A stretch of 34,916 bases of DNA from Clostridiales bacterium (GTDB taxonomy: Bacteria; Bacillota; Clostridia; Christensenellales; CAG-138): contig DNFZ01000090.1 in assembly GCA_003486785.1 (NCBI GenBank), forward strand, positions 1-34,916. The letters run 5' to 3'. The notes beneath the pieces are model-generated. The model saw only the letters and a program-made list of their open reading frames with translations, was not told where the DNA came from and made no database searches. A program made the translations under genes and the position numbers. Positions 25,464 to 33,893 of the stretch are shown here, piece by piece (position 1 is the stretch's first letter; the number at the start of each line of letters is the position of its first letter).

Positions 25464-28400
25464 ACGCATCTACGTAGAAAAGCAGCCGCAGTTTGCGCAG
25501 GAAGCGTGCGCAACGCTTGCGGATATCCGTAACGTACTCGGCTTCTCCGGCATCACGGGACTGAGAATCCTCAATCGCTATGACGTGGAGGGTGTGGACA
25601 AGCCCCTCTTTTCTTCTTGCCGTAACACGGTGTTTGCTGAGCCGCAGATTGATCTCACCTATGACGAAATCCCTGCGGGTGCCGACGCGGTGTTTGCGGT
25701 AGAGTATCTGCCGGGGCAGTTTGACCAGCGGGCGGAGGCTTGCGCGCAGTGCATCGCGCTGCTTTCGCAAGCGGGCGTGCCCGTGGTGCGCACCGCGCGG
25801 GTCTATCTGCTCAGCGGTGCGATTACATCGGAACAGCTCTCCGCCATCAAGCGTTATATCATCAATCCGGTGGAAGCGCGGGAAGCTTCGCTGGAGAAGC
25901 CGGATACGCTCGCGCTGCGGGTTGAGCCACCCGAAAAAATCCCCGTGCTTGACGGCTTTTGCGGCATGAACGAGACGGCGCTTGGCGGTCTCATCGCGGA
26001 ATACGGGCTTGCGATGGATTTGGGCGACCTGCTTTGCTGCCAAGACTATTTCCAAAGCGAGAAGCGCGATCCCACGCTGACCGAATTAAAACTGCTGGAC
26101 ACCTACTGGTCGGATCACTGCCGCCATACGACGTTTCTCACCGCACTGGACGCGGTGGAGTTTCATGACCCGCGCGCGCAGCAGACGTATGAAACCTATC
26201 TCGATCTGCGCGAACGCCTCGGCATCAAAAAGCCGATCACGCTCATGGACATGGCGACCATCGGCGCAAAATGGCTCAAACAGCAGGGCAAGCTGGAAAA
26301 ACTGGACGAGTCCGACGAGATCAACGCCTGCACGGTCAGAACCACGATCACGGTTGACGGCGAGCGGCAGGACTGGCTCGTGCTCTTTAAAAACGAAACC
26401 CACAACCACCCGACGGAGATTGAACCCTTCGGCGGGGCGGCGACCTGCATCGGCGGCGCGATTCGCGACCCGCTCTCCGGGCGCGCGTTTGTCTATCAGG
26501 CGATGCGCCTCACCGGCGCGGCCGACCCGCGAAAGCCCTTTGCCGAGACGCTGCCCGGCAAGCTCCCGCAGCGCAAAATCGTCACCACTGCCGCCGCTGG
26601 CTACAGCTCCTATGGCAATCAGATTGGCCTTGCGACCGGGCTTGTGGACGAAATCTATCACGATGGATTCTTAGCCAAGCGCATGGAGATCGGCGCGGTG
26701 GTCGGCGCGGCTCCCGCAAAGAACGTCCGGCGGGAAACGCCGCTTTCGGGCGATATCGTGCTGCTGCTTGGCGGTAAGACCGGGCGCGACGGCTGCGGAG
26801 GCGCGACGGGCTCTTCCAAGGCGCACTCGTCCGATTCGCTTTCGCAGTGCGGCGCAGAGGTGCAAAAAGGCAACGCACCGGAGGAACGAAAGCTCCAGCG
26901 ATTGTTCCGCAATCCGGAGGCATCTCTTCTCATCAAGCGCTGCAACGATTTCGGCGCGGGCGGCGTCAGCGTCGCCATCGGCGAGCTCGCGGACGGCGTC
27001 GCGGTCGATCTCGATCGCGTACCTGTGAAATATGAAGGTCTCGACGGCACCGAACTCGCCATCAGCGAGTCGCAGGAGCGCATGGCGGTGGTTGTTTCGC
27101 CGGAGGATGAGGCAGCGTTTATCGCGCTGTCGGAGGCGGAGAACTTGCAGGCCACGCGTGTGGCGAAGATCACCGCAGAGCCGCGGCTCACGATGGACTG
27201 GCGCGGCGAGCGAATTGTGGACATCAAACGCAGTTTCATCGACAGCAACGGCGCGCAAAAACACGCGCGCGCAAGCGTTGTTGCGCCGAAGATTTCGCAA
27301 AAAGTCGCAGCGGGAGAATCGTTTTTAACGCAGTACCGCGCGTTGGTGTCCGATTTAAATTACTGCTCCAAGCGGGGCTTGAGCGAGCGCTTTGACGCGA
27401 CAGTCGGCGCCTATTCACTCTTGATGCCGTTTGGCGGGGCGAGGCAACTCACGTCACCGCAGGCGATGGCGGCAAAGCTGCCGCTGCTCGCGGGCGAAAC
27501 CGATGTCTGCACGCTCATGGCGTGGGGGTATGATCCGCTGCTCTCCGAAGCCTCGCCCTACGCGGGCGGCTATGGCGCGGTGGTGCGTTCGCTTTGCAAA
27601 CTCGCGGCGACGGGCGCACCGCTAGAGGAGAGATATTTAAGCTTTCAGGAGTACTTTGGCAAGCCCGGCAAGGAAGCGACGCGTTGGGGCAAACCCGCCG
27701 CCGCGTTGCTGGGAGCTCTGCAGGCGCAGCTCGACTTCGGCGTCGCCGCCATCGGTGGCAAGGACAGCATGAGCGGCTCTTTTGAGTCGCTGGATGTGCC
27801 GCCGACGCTGGTTTCGTTCGCCCTCGCGGTTGGAAAAACGGGCAGCGTTCTCTCGCCAGAATTCAAGCGCGCGGGCTCGCGCGTCGTGCTGCTCTCGCCG
27901 GAGGTTCGCGCGGATGGGCTGCCGGAGGCAAGCTCGATGAACGCGCTGCTCAAGCAAGTACACGCGCTGATCGCGGAGAAACGCGCGCGTGCGGTCTATG
28001 CGTCGGGCGCGGGCGGCATCGCGGAGGCGGTGTTTCAGATGTGCCTTGGCAACGGTCTTGGTTATCGTTTTGCGGAGACGCTTACGCAGGCGGAGCTGTT
28101 CGCGCCGCGGTTGGGTGCATTTGTGTTGGAACTCGGCGAAGGGGAGAACATCGGCACCCCGCTTGGCGAAACGCTTACGCAGGGAGAAATAATATGGCGC
28201 GGGGAAACGATCGACTTGGCGCAGCTGGAAGCAGCTCACGAAGAAACGCTCGAAGACGTGTTCCCGACCCAAACGAAAACGCGGGTAATCTCACTGGAGA
28301 TTCCCGTTGTTCACGCGACAGAACGAATCAAACCGCGCACAAGTCACATCGGCAAGCCGCGTGTACTCATCCCCGTGTTTCCGGGGACGAATTGTGAATA

Positions 28401-29151
28401 TGAGTCCGCCCGCGCGGTGGAACGCGCGGGCGCGAAGGCGGATGTGCTGGTGCTGCAAACTGCGTCCGCCGCGGCAATCGGCGAGTCGCTGCGTGCGTTT
28501 GCGAAAAAGCTTGATCAATCGCAGGCGCTGTTTCTGCCCGGCGGGTTTTCCAACGGGGACGAGCCGGATGGCTCAGGTAAATTCATCACCGCGTTTTTGC
28601 GAAACCCGATGGCGAACATTGCCCTCATGCGCCTTATCGACGCGCGGGACGGCCTCGTGCTCGGCGTCTGCAACGGGTTTCAGGCGCTCATCAAGCTGGG
28701 ACTTGTTCCCTACGGGAAGATCGTCGCGCCCGCGCAGGATTTGCCGACGCTGACGTTCAACGAGATCGGGCGGCATCAGTCCCGCATCGTGCGCACGCGC
28801 GTCACCTCCGACCGCTCGCCGTGGCTGCTGCTTGCGGGCGCAGGCAATATCTATTCCATGCCGGTTTCACACGGCGAAGGGCGCTTTCTCTGCCTGCAGG
28901 ACACGCTGGAAGCACTCGCGCAAACGGGTCAGATCGCCGCGCAGTATGTAGATGATCTTGGCAGTCCTTCGATGGATGTGCGCTATAACCCCAATGGCTC
29001 AATGGCGGCGGTTGAGGCGATCACCTCACCGGATGGGCGAATCCTCGGCAAAATGGGGCACAGCGAGCGCATCGGACAGGGGTTGTATCAAAACGTCCCC
29101 GGGGACTATGACATGCGGTTGTTCGAATCGGCCGTGCTGTATTTTTCGTAA
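25456..29151 (+). CDS. purL: Phosphoribosylformylglycinamidine synthase, single-chain PurL
   Basis: This 1231-residue multidomain enzyme converts FGAR and glutamine to FGAM. An N-terminal PurS-like region (about residues 1-200) precedes two AIR-synthetase-like halves; TYWSDHCRHTTF and FKNETHNHPTEIEPFGGAATCIGG are the diagnostic linker and ATP-site motifs. The C-terminal class I glutaminase domain (from about residue 970, IPVFPGTNCEYES) has its nucleophile Cys1072 in GVCNGFQ and the HGEGRF motif. Separate purS and purQ genes are therefore not needed. ATG 25456 overlaps the purD stop and gives the natural N-terminus. It is the last gene of the operon; a terminator follows. Confidence 0.97.
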   Translation: MVERIYVEKQPQFAQEACATLADIRNVLGFSGITGLRILNRYDVEGVDKPLFSSCRNTVFAEPQIDLTYDEIPAGADAVFAVEYLPGQFDQRAEACAQCIALLSQAGVPVVRTARVYLLSGAITSEQLSAIKRYIINPVEAREASLEKPDTLALRVEPPEKIPVLDGFCGMNETALGGLIAEYGLAMDLGDLLCCQDYFQSEKRDPTLTELKLLDTYWSDHCRHTTFLTALDAVEFHDPRAQQTYETYLDLRERLGIKKPITLMDMATIGAKWLKQQGKLEKLDESDEINACTVRTTITVDGERQDWLVLFKNETHNHPTEIEPFGGAATCIGGAIRDPLSGRAFVYQAMRLTGAADPRKPFAETLPGKLPQRKIVTTAAAGYSSYGNQIGLATGLVDEIYHDGFLAKRMEIGAVVGAAPAKNVRRETPLSGDIVLLLGGKTGRDGCGGATGSSKAHSSDSLSQCGAEVQKGNAPEERKLQRLFRNPEASLLIKRCNDFGAGGVSVAIGELADGVAVDLDRVPVKYEGLDGTELAISESQERMAVVVSPEDEAAFIALSEAENLQATRVAKITAEPRLTMDWRGERIVDIKRSFIDSNGAQKHARASVVAPKISQKVAAGESFLTQYRALVSDLNYCSKRGLSERFDATVGAYSLLMPFGGARQLTSPQAMAAKLPLLAGETDVCTLMAWGYDPLLSEASPYAGGYGAVVRSLCKLAATGAPLEERYLSFQEYFGKPGKEATRWGKPAAALLGALQAQLDFGVAAIGGKDSMSGSFESLDVPPTLVSFALAVGKTGSVLSPEFKRAGSRVVLLSPEVRADGLPEASSMNALLKQVHALIAEKRARAVYASGAGGIAEAVFQMCLGNGLGYRFAETLTQAELFAPRLGAFVLELGEGENIGTPLGETLTQGEIIWRGETIDLAQLEAAHEETLEDVFPTQTKTRVISLEIPVVHATERIKPRTSHIGKPRVLIPVFPGTNCEYESARAVERAGAKADVLVLQTASAAAIGESLRAFAKKLDQSQALFLPGGFSNGDEPDGSGKFITAFLRNPMANIALMRLIDARDGLVLGVCNGFQALIKLGLVPYGKIVAPAQDLPTLTFNEIGRHQSRIVRTRVTSDRSPWLLLAGAGNIYSMPVSHGEGRFLCLQDTLEALAQTGQIAAQYVDDLGSPSMDVRYNPNGSMAAVEAITSPDGRILGKMGHSERIGQGLYQNVPGDYDMRLFESAVLYFS

Positions 29152-29193
29152 CGCGCGCTGCGCCAACTGTCGAGCAAGATCCGCAAACACGCA

Positions 29194-29231
29194 AAAGACG
29201 GCTCCCCAAAAACCATCAGGGAGCCGTCTTT
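29194..29231. terminator. Bidirectional intrinsic terminator between purL and the sensor kinase gene
   Basis: A perfect 13-bp stem (29194-29206 with 29219-29231) with a 12-base loop and A/T-ended arms lies between convergent genes, and can stop transcription from both sides. Confidence 0.9.
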
Positions 29232-29266
29232 GTACGGAAAAAATCGGAACTGCGATCGATTGTGTA

Positions 29267-30322
29267 TTATACGGGAGACTGCGCAGCTCTGAGCGAAACC
29301 TTGACCTCCGTGCCCTTGCCTTCCTTGCTCATGAGCTCGATGGTGCCGCCGCAGAGTAAGACGATGCGGCGTACCAGTGCGAGCCCCAGCCCGCTACCAT
29401 CGCCTGAATGGGATCGCTCGCCCTGGTAAAACTTGTCAAACGCGCGCTGCCGCACTTCGTCGGACATGCCGATGCCGGTATCCCGAATGCGGACGACCAC
29501 CTTGCCGTCAAACATTCCGCAGGAGATCGAGAGGGTTCCGCCGTGGCTGGAGAACTTGATGGCGTTGTCGACAAGATTGCTCCAAACCTGCGCAAGCAGC
29601 GATTTACTGCCGTAATACGGGGTTGCGGTCAGCGCAAGGTCGATGTTGAGCTGCTTCTCTTCCCAGCGCGGCTCGTATTCCAGCAGCACGCGACGGATCT
29701 GCTCGTCGAGCATAAAATTCTCCTGCTGGAGCACGATTTCCTGGTTTTCCAGCTGCGAGAGGGAGAGTATGCTGTGGGTGAGTCTGGAGAGGCGGCTGGT
29801 GTTTTCGAGGATACGCGAGACGTATACAGCCTGATCTTCCCGGCTTAGGCGCTCGTCCTGCAAGAGCGTGGCGTACCCCTCTATGGCGGAGAGCGGCGTT
29901 TTAAACTCATGAGAAACATTGCTCACAAAGTCGGCGCGCAGCGTTTCGGTGTTGGAAAGCTCTTTGACCATGATGTTAAAGCTCTCCGCAATCTCCTCGA
30001 TCTCCTTTGCGATGCTCTTTTCTTCCAGGCGCACGGAGAAGTCCCCGCGCGAGACTTTTTTTGCGGCGTCGTTGATCTTGATAATAGGGGAGAGCATCTT
30101 TGTGCTCGTGTAGGCGGCAATGCCGATGCCGATGACGGTCGTGAAGATCCCCATATAGGTCGTAGAGGTGACAATCGCCGTGATCGTACCGATTTCGAGC
30201 CGGAGCAGCACATAGATGACCAAGAACGTGAGCACTGTGGATACCGAGATGATGCCCGCGATGATCACGGCGAATATCTGCGCCACGCGCGGGCGCGCTT
30301 TCATCTGCGGAAGTTTAGTCAA
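29267..30322 (-). CDS. Sensor histidine kinase with HAMP domain
   Basis: This 351-residue membrane sensor kinase has two transmembrane segments (about residues 14-40 and 50-70) separated by only about ten residues, so there is almost no extracytoplasmic sensor. A HAMP linker (about 72-125), a HisKA domain with phospho-acceptor His138 (SHEFKTPL) and an HATPase domain (NLVDNAIKFS, DTGIGM, GSGLGLALVRRI) follow. The start is TTG at 30322, supported by AAGGCGGTGA 6 bases upstream; the next ATG (30304) has no ribosome binding site. It overlaps the response regulator gene by 8 bases. The short loop suggests sensing within the membrane or of a partner protein. The stimulus is unknown. Confidence 0.93.
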   Translation of the reverse strand: MTKLPQMKARPRVAQIFAVIIAGIISVSTVLTFLVIYVLLRLEIGTITAIVTSTTYMGIFTTVIGIGIAAYTSTKMLSPIIKINDAAKKVSRGDFSVRLEEKSIAKEIEEIAESFNIMVKELSNTETLRADFVSNVSHEFKTPLSAIEGYATLLQDERLSREDQAVYVSRILENTSRLSRLTHSILSLSQLENQEIVLQQENFMLDEQIRRVLLEYEPRWEEKQLNIDLALTATPYYGSKSLLAQVWSNLVDNAIKFSSHGGTLSISCGMFDGKVVVRIRDTGIGMSDEVRQRAFDKFYQGERSHSGDGSGLGLALVRRIVLLCGGTIELMSKEGKGTEVKVSLRAAQSPV

Positions 30323-30992
30323 CTCTTTTCACCGCCTTGTAGCCAAGCCCACGGATGGTGACAATTTCAAACTGCGCGTTTTCTTTAAATCGTTCTCGCA
30401 GGCGGCTGATATGCACATCCAGCGTGTGCGGGTCGCTCTCGGTGTCCATGCCCCAGATCTCATCCATGATCTGCTGCTTGGTGTACACGCGATTTGGGTT
30501 GGAGAGCAGCTTGTAGAGGATGTAAAACTCTTTTTGCGGTAAAACGCTGCACTCGCCGCCGATGCAGACGGTCAAATCGTCATATCTCAACTCAGCGTTT
30601 TCAAAGCGGATCTTTTTTTCATTGACGATCTGTGCGCGCTTTAAGAGCGCATTGATGCGCAGTATCATCTCGTTTACGTTGACGGGCTTGACCATATAGT
30701 CGTCCGTGCCGGCGATAAAACCGCTCTGCATGTCCTCAAAGGAGTCCTTTGCGGTGATCATGAGCACGGGCATATTCATCCCGTTCTGGCGCAGGCTCTG
30801 GACAAACTCATAGCCGTTCATGTTCGGCATCATGATATCCGTCACGACGAGGTCGATGTACTGCTTTTCGAGCACATCCCAGGCGTCCGTGCCGTCCCGC
30901 GCCTCGTGATAGACAAAGCCGTTTTTGGAGAGCACGGTGCAAAAAAGCTCGCGCAGCGCCCGATCGTCCTCCACGACAAGAATGTGAAACAT
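30315..30992 (-). CDS. Response regulator, OmpR/PhoB family
   Basis: This 225-residue regulator has an N-terminal receiver domain with acidic pocket Asp9/Asp10, phospho-acceptor Asp52 (VVTDIMMPNMNG), Thr80 and Lys102 (VKPV). The C-terminal winged-helix DNA-binding domain contains LPQKEFYILYKLLSNPNRV and the recognition region DVHISRLRERF, ending IVTIRGLGYKAV. It precedes and overlaps its kinase gene by 8 bases, forming a standard two-component pair. No operator or target can be assigned from this window. Confidence 0.95.
   Translation of the reverse strand: MFHILVVEDDRALRELFCTVLSKNGFVYHEARDGTDAWDVLEKQYIDLVVTDIMMPNMNGYEFVQSLRQNGMNMPVLMITAKDSFEDMQSGFIAGTDDYMVKPVNVNEMILRINALLKRAQIVNEKKIRFENAELRYDDLTVCIGGECSVLPQKEFYILYKLLSNPNRVYTKQQIMDEIWGMDTESDPHTLDVHISRLRERFKENAQFEIVTIRGLGYKAVKRVD
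30320..30338 (-). promoter_or_regulatory. Ribosome binding site that fixes a TTG start for the sensor kinase
   Basis: On the minus strand AAGGCGGTGA (30338-30329) differs at one base from the ideal AAGGAGGTGA and lies 6 bases before TTG (30322-30320), inside the 3' end of the response regulator gene. Confidence 0.7.
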
Positions 30993-31058
30993 CGTATCCC
31001 CCCTGATACTGAAAAAGTTGCAGCCATCATGCGCGTGTTTCGCGCGTCACCAATCAAT

Positions 31059-31087
31059 ATAACAGGATATCTTCAATTGTACGTCAA
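31059..31087 (-). promoter_or_regulatory. Possible promoter of the two-component system
   Basis: Minus-strand TTGACG (31087-31082) is followed after 17 bases by TGTTAT (31064-31059). The -35 is good and the -10 poor. Without it the pair would depend on read-through from thiN, 91 bases upstream. Confidence 0.3.
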
Positions 31088-31749
31088 ATCGGACAAACGC
31101 AGTCAAACAGGCCGCAATCCTCCGGCAAACCCGCATAGAGCACGACGAGCCTGCCCGCCCGCACCGAAACTTCGGCGGCCTCGCCTGTAAAAGCGTTGCT
31201 TACGCCCAGCGGGTTGGTGTCCGTGAGTGTCGCGTCATGCAGCGCATAGGCAAGCCCCCGCTCGAAAACGCCCGAAGCGCTCGCACCATAGGAAAACACC
31301 GAAACGATGCCGCGCATCCCCGCGCGAAAGCGCAGCGTTTCATCCTGAATGATCGTAATGGTTTCCTCCTCGCCCAGCAGTGCCGCGCGCGCGCCATGCT
31401 CGCGCAAAAACGCGAGGGTTTGTATGTTTGCCAGCGTGTGGTCGAGCCGCCCGCCCACGCCGCCGAGCAAAAGAAACGCACGGTAACCGCGCGCAAGCCC
31501 GAGCCGTGCGGCGAGCATCGTGTCCGTGTCGTCCTTTTCCGCCGGATGGCGCACGATTTGTTCGCCCGCCGGCACATAGCCCAGGGAGTCAAAATCCCCC
31601 ACGACGAGGTCGGCGCGGATATCGCCCAAATGCGCATAGCCGCCGTCCGCAGCGATGACCAGATCGCCCGGAACAGGAGAGAGTGTATGATGCTGCGGCA
31701 GCGCGCAGACGATGTAGCAAACGGGGCATTTGGTCATGTGTGGCTTCAT
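31084..31749 (-). CDS. thiN: Thiamine pyrophosphokinase, ThiN
   Basis: This 221-residue cytoplasmic enzyme transfers pyrophosphate from ATP to thiamine, making the cofactor TPP. Family motifs are AADGG (about 34-38), VVGDFDSLG (about 50-57), the acidic EKDDTD (71-76), LLGGVGGRLDHTLAN (about 94-108) and the C-terminal thiamine-binding region with PLGVSNAF. ATG 31749 is chosen because AGAGGAG lies 4 bases upstream; the longer frame to 31803 has no support. A Cys-rich start (CPVCYIVC) is unusual but short. No TPP riboswitch is seen upstream. Confidence 0.93.
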   Translation of the reverse strand: MKPHMTKCPVCYIVCALPQHHTLSPVPGDLVIAADGGYAHLGDIRADLVVGDFDSLGYVPAGEQIVRHPAEKDDTDTMLAARLGLARGYRAFLLLGGVGGRLDHTLANIQTLAFLREHGARAALLGEEETITIIQDETLRFRAGMRGIVSVFSYGASASGVFERGLAYALHDATLTDTNPLGVSNAFTGEAAEVSVRAGRLVVLYAGLPEDCGLFDCVCPI

Positions 31750-31812
31750 AGAACTCCTCTTGCCGGATGTGATGCTGCGATGCAAGAAAGAGCAACGCAT
31801 CACTTACTGGTA

Positions 31813-31821
31813 TTTATACCA
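31813..31821 (-). promoter_or_regulatory. Extended -10 promoter of thiN
   Basis: On the minus strand TGG-TATAAA forms an extended -10 element; no good -35 is present. It is embedded in a 14-bp palindrome, TGGTAT-TT-ATACCA on the plus strand (31808-31821), which could be an operator or chance. Confidence 0.45.
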
Positions 31822-31916
31822 TGTTTACCGCCCAAAGAAAAGCGCCATGCGCGCGCGGCGCAGTGGGAAACCTGAAATAAATCGGCTGAAAATCGGGGGT
31901 TATTTGCCTGCCATTG

Positions 31917-31925
31917 TGGTATAAT
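31917..31925 (+). promoter_or_regulatory. Extended -10 promoter of the exonuclease gene
   Basis: TG-G-TATAAT (31917-31925) is a perfect extended -10 element 48 bases before the TTG start at 31973. The -35 region is weak, as is common with extended -10 promoters. Confidence 0.55.
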
Positions 31926-31972
31926 ACCGTTTAAGAATCGTCCCAACAGAGTTGCGCGAAAGGAGAACACGC

Positions 31973-32536
31973 TTGCCGGGTTTGTTTATACGAGATGAGC
32001 TAGACGTGTTCACCGCCGTGGATGTGGAGACGCCAAACCGCTATTCCCGCTCGATCTGCTCCATCGGCATCGTGCGCGTAACCGGCGAAGGGGAACCCCA
32101 GCGTCTGCACTATCTCGTGAACCCGTGCGATGAATTTGACGGGGCGAATATCGCCATCCACGGCATCCGGCCAAGGGATGTGGAGAACGAGCCGTCGCTC
32201 TACGAACTCTGGCCGAAGATTGAGCCGTATTTCACCGGGTGTCTGCTCGTGGCGCACAATGCGCTCTTTGACCTGCCGGTGATTCGAAAAGCGCTGCTGA
32301 GAGAAAACCTTCATGCTGAACATTGGCGATATATCTGCACGCTGGAGACCGCGAGAAAGCACATTCCCAAAGCGACCTTTGGCACCCACAGGCTCAACGA
32401 CCTCTGCGCGGGGCTGAATATCCCGCTTGAGCACCATCACAACGCGCTGGATGACGCGCTTGCCTGTGCAAATCTGTATGAGTATCTGCGTATGCGGTAT
32501 CGCGTCAACGAAAGCGACATCAAGATATACCGATAG
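31973..32536 (+). CDS. DEDDh-family 3'-5' exonuclease (DnaQ/PolC epsilon-like)
   Basis: This 187-residue stand-alone exonuclease shows motif Exo I AVDVET (Asp17, Glu19), Exo II VAHNALFDL and Exo III HHNALDDALA with the active-site His and Asp, so all four metal-binding acids and the general base are present. TTG 31973 is chosen because AAGGAG (31960-31965) lies 7 bases upstream; an in-frame TTG at 31952 precedes the ribosome binding site. Such proteins trim DNA or RNA 3' ends in repair, proofreading or RNA turnover; which substrate is used here cannot be told. It leads a small operon with a cysteine-rich protein and an acetyltransferase. Confidence 0.9.
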   Translation: MPGLFIRDELDVFTAVDVETPNRYSRSICSIGIVRVTGEGEPQRLHYLVNPCDEFDGANIAIHGIRPRDVENEPSLYELWPKIEPYFTGCLLVAHNALFDLPVIRKALLRENLHAEHWRYICTLETARKHIPKATFGTHRLNDLCAGLNIPLEHHHNALDDALACANLYEYLRMRYRVNESDIKIYR

Positions 32537-32588
32537 ACTCGGTCATGTGCAATAGAAGATAAAAGAAAACAGGAGGATATGTTTCTCG

Positions 32589-33308
32589 ATGGATGACCCC
32601 GGGCAACCGAATGCGGACACGATCCCCAGTATCGCGCTGGAAGACATCGACCCCGACAAGTGCTACTTCAACCCCGGCTGTGCGATGAGTTTGTATAAGC
32701 CGGAGGCGGTGCAGGAGACTCTTCATCTGCTCAACCGCCGCTTTTTGCCGACGAAGCTGCACACCATTTGCTGCCGGCATGAGCCGGTTTTGCCGGAGGG
32801 CGCAACCATCATCAACAACTGCGCGGGGTGCGACAGGAGATTTCGCACTCTCTACGAGGGTGTGCAGACCGTCTCACTCTGGGAGGTGTTGAACGCGATT
32901 CCCGCGCTTCCGCTACCGTCGTATGCCGGTTTGCAGCTCTCCGTGCATGATTCCTGCTCGTTTCGCAAAAAGCCGCAGGTGCACGCCGCGGTGCGAAGCC
33001 TGCTCGACAAAATGCAGATCGAGGTAATCGAGAGCCCGTTTGCGGGCACGAGATCCATCTGCTGCGGGGATAATTTTTACGGGCATATCCCGCTGGAGGC
33101 AGTCAACGCGTTTCAGAAAAAGCGCGCGGCCCAGATGCCCTGTCAGGATGTTGCGGTCTATTGCGTGTCCTGCATCAAGTCCATGCACATCGGCGGAAAA
33201 ACGCCGCGTCATATGCTCGACCTCGTGCTGGGCGAGCCTACCGAAGCGCAGGAAACCCGGCTGGATGTCTATCACGACGAGCTGGATTGCTATATCGAGG
33301 AACACTAA
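32589..33308 (+). CDS. Cysteine-rich CCG-domain protein (HdrB/LutA-like), probable metal or Fe-S binding
   Basis: This 239-residue soluble protein has two CCG-type cysteine repeats. The second is near canonical: Cys123, 34 residues, Cys158-Cys159, 32 residues, Cys192-x-x-Cys195. The first is compressed: Cys31, Cys61-Cys62, Cys78-x-x-Cys81. In heterodisulfide reductase HdrB and related redox proteins these repeats bind Fe-S clusters or zinc. There are no HdrA/HdrC, lactate-utilisation or glycerol-phosphate partner genes nearby, so it is an orphan and no function is assigned. The ATG at 32589 is 12 bases from AGGAGG (32571-32576), longer than usual, but no other in-frame start is available. It probably shares a transcript with the exonuclease gene 52 bases upstream. 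Confidence 0.85.
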   Translation: MDDPGQPNADTIPSIALEDIDPDKCYFNPGCAMSLYKPEAVQETLHLLNRRFLPTKLHTICCRHEPVLPEGATIINNCAGCDRRFRTLYEGVQTVSLWEVLNAIPALPLPSYAGLQLSVHDSCSFRKKPQVHAAVRSLLDKMQIEVIESPFAGTRSICCGDNFYGHIPLEAVNAFQKKRAAQMPCQDVAVYCVSCIKSMHIGGKTPRHMLDLVLGEPTEAQETRLDVYHDELDCYIEEH

Positions 33309-33359
33309 ACGATCGTGCGCGCACGAAGACGCGCGCTGAAGGATTAGGATTTCAGAATC

Positions 33360-33821
33360 ATGCTGCGTATCACCCGTTGTTCGGGCAAAGACGAGACTTT
33401 TCGCGCGCTGACCGACGCGCTGGACGAGGAATTGCTGGAGCGCTACGGCGCGTTGATGACGTTCTTTGGCCCGCTCAATCAATCGGACGACGTAGAAAAT
33501 GCCGTGGTCATCTTGCGGGATGGCACACCAGCCGGATGCGGCTGCTTCAAACCGGTTTCTGAGGATTCCGTGGAGATAAAGCGCATCTTTGTGCAGAAAC
33601 TCTTTCGCGGGCAGCGGCTTGCGCGCGCGGTGCTCACCGAGCTGGAAGCCTGGGCGCGAGAGCTTGGCTATGCGGTTGCGATTCTGGAAACGGGCATCCT
33701 CCAACCCGAAGCCATTCGGCTCTACGAGGCGGCGGGGTACGACCGCATCCCGAATTATCCGCCGTATGTGGGCGTCAAAGAGAGCATATGCTTTCAAAAG
33801 GCGCTGAAAATCGATCAATAA
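33360..33821 (+). CDS. GNAT-family N-acetyltransferase
   Basis: This 153-residue acetyl-CoA-dependent acyltransferase carries motif A, EIKRIFVQKLFRGQRLARAVLTELE read as the usual beta-strand plus R-G-Q-R-L-A pyrophosphate loop (about residues 72-95), and motif B with IRLYEAAGYDRI (about 120-131). Substrates of this branch are small amines or amino acids, not determinable here. It is the last gene of the exonuclease/CCG cluster, 51 bases after the CCG gene, and is followed by a bidirectional terminator. Confidence 0.9.
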   Translation: MLRITRCSGKDETFRALTDALDEELLERYGALMTFFGPLNQSDDVENAVVILRDGTPAGCGCFKPVSEDSVEIKRIFVQKLFRGQRLARAVLTELEAWARELGYAVAILETGILQPEAIRLYEAAGYDRIPNYPPYVGVKESICFQKALKIDQ

Positions 33822-33852
33822 TCATTTCGAAAACAAATACACGCGATACAAA

Positions 33853-33893
33853 AACACCGTCTCCGGAGGTCCCGGCGGCGGTGTTGTTTTTTT
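33853..33893. terminator. Bidirectional intrinsic terminator between the acetyltransferase and hydrolase genes
   Basis: Outer 7-bp stem AACACCG/CGGTGTT (33853-33859 with 33879-33885) with inner GC pairing is followed by TTTTTTT on the plus strand; the minus-strand reading also ends in a T-run. It separates convergent genes and its T-run overlaps the end of the hydrolase gene. Confidence 0.8.

Noticed and set aside
31750..31951. TPP riboswitch ahead of thiN
   Set aside because: No thi-box core such as CUGAGA with its partner segment was found on the minus strand.
32579..32596. Five-codon mini-frame overlapping the CCG gene start
   Set aside because: Its ATG is only 2 bases from the ribosome binding site, too close for initiation.
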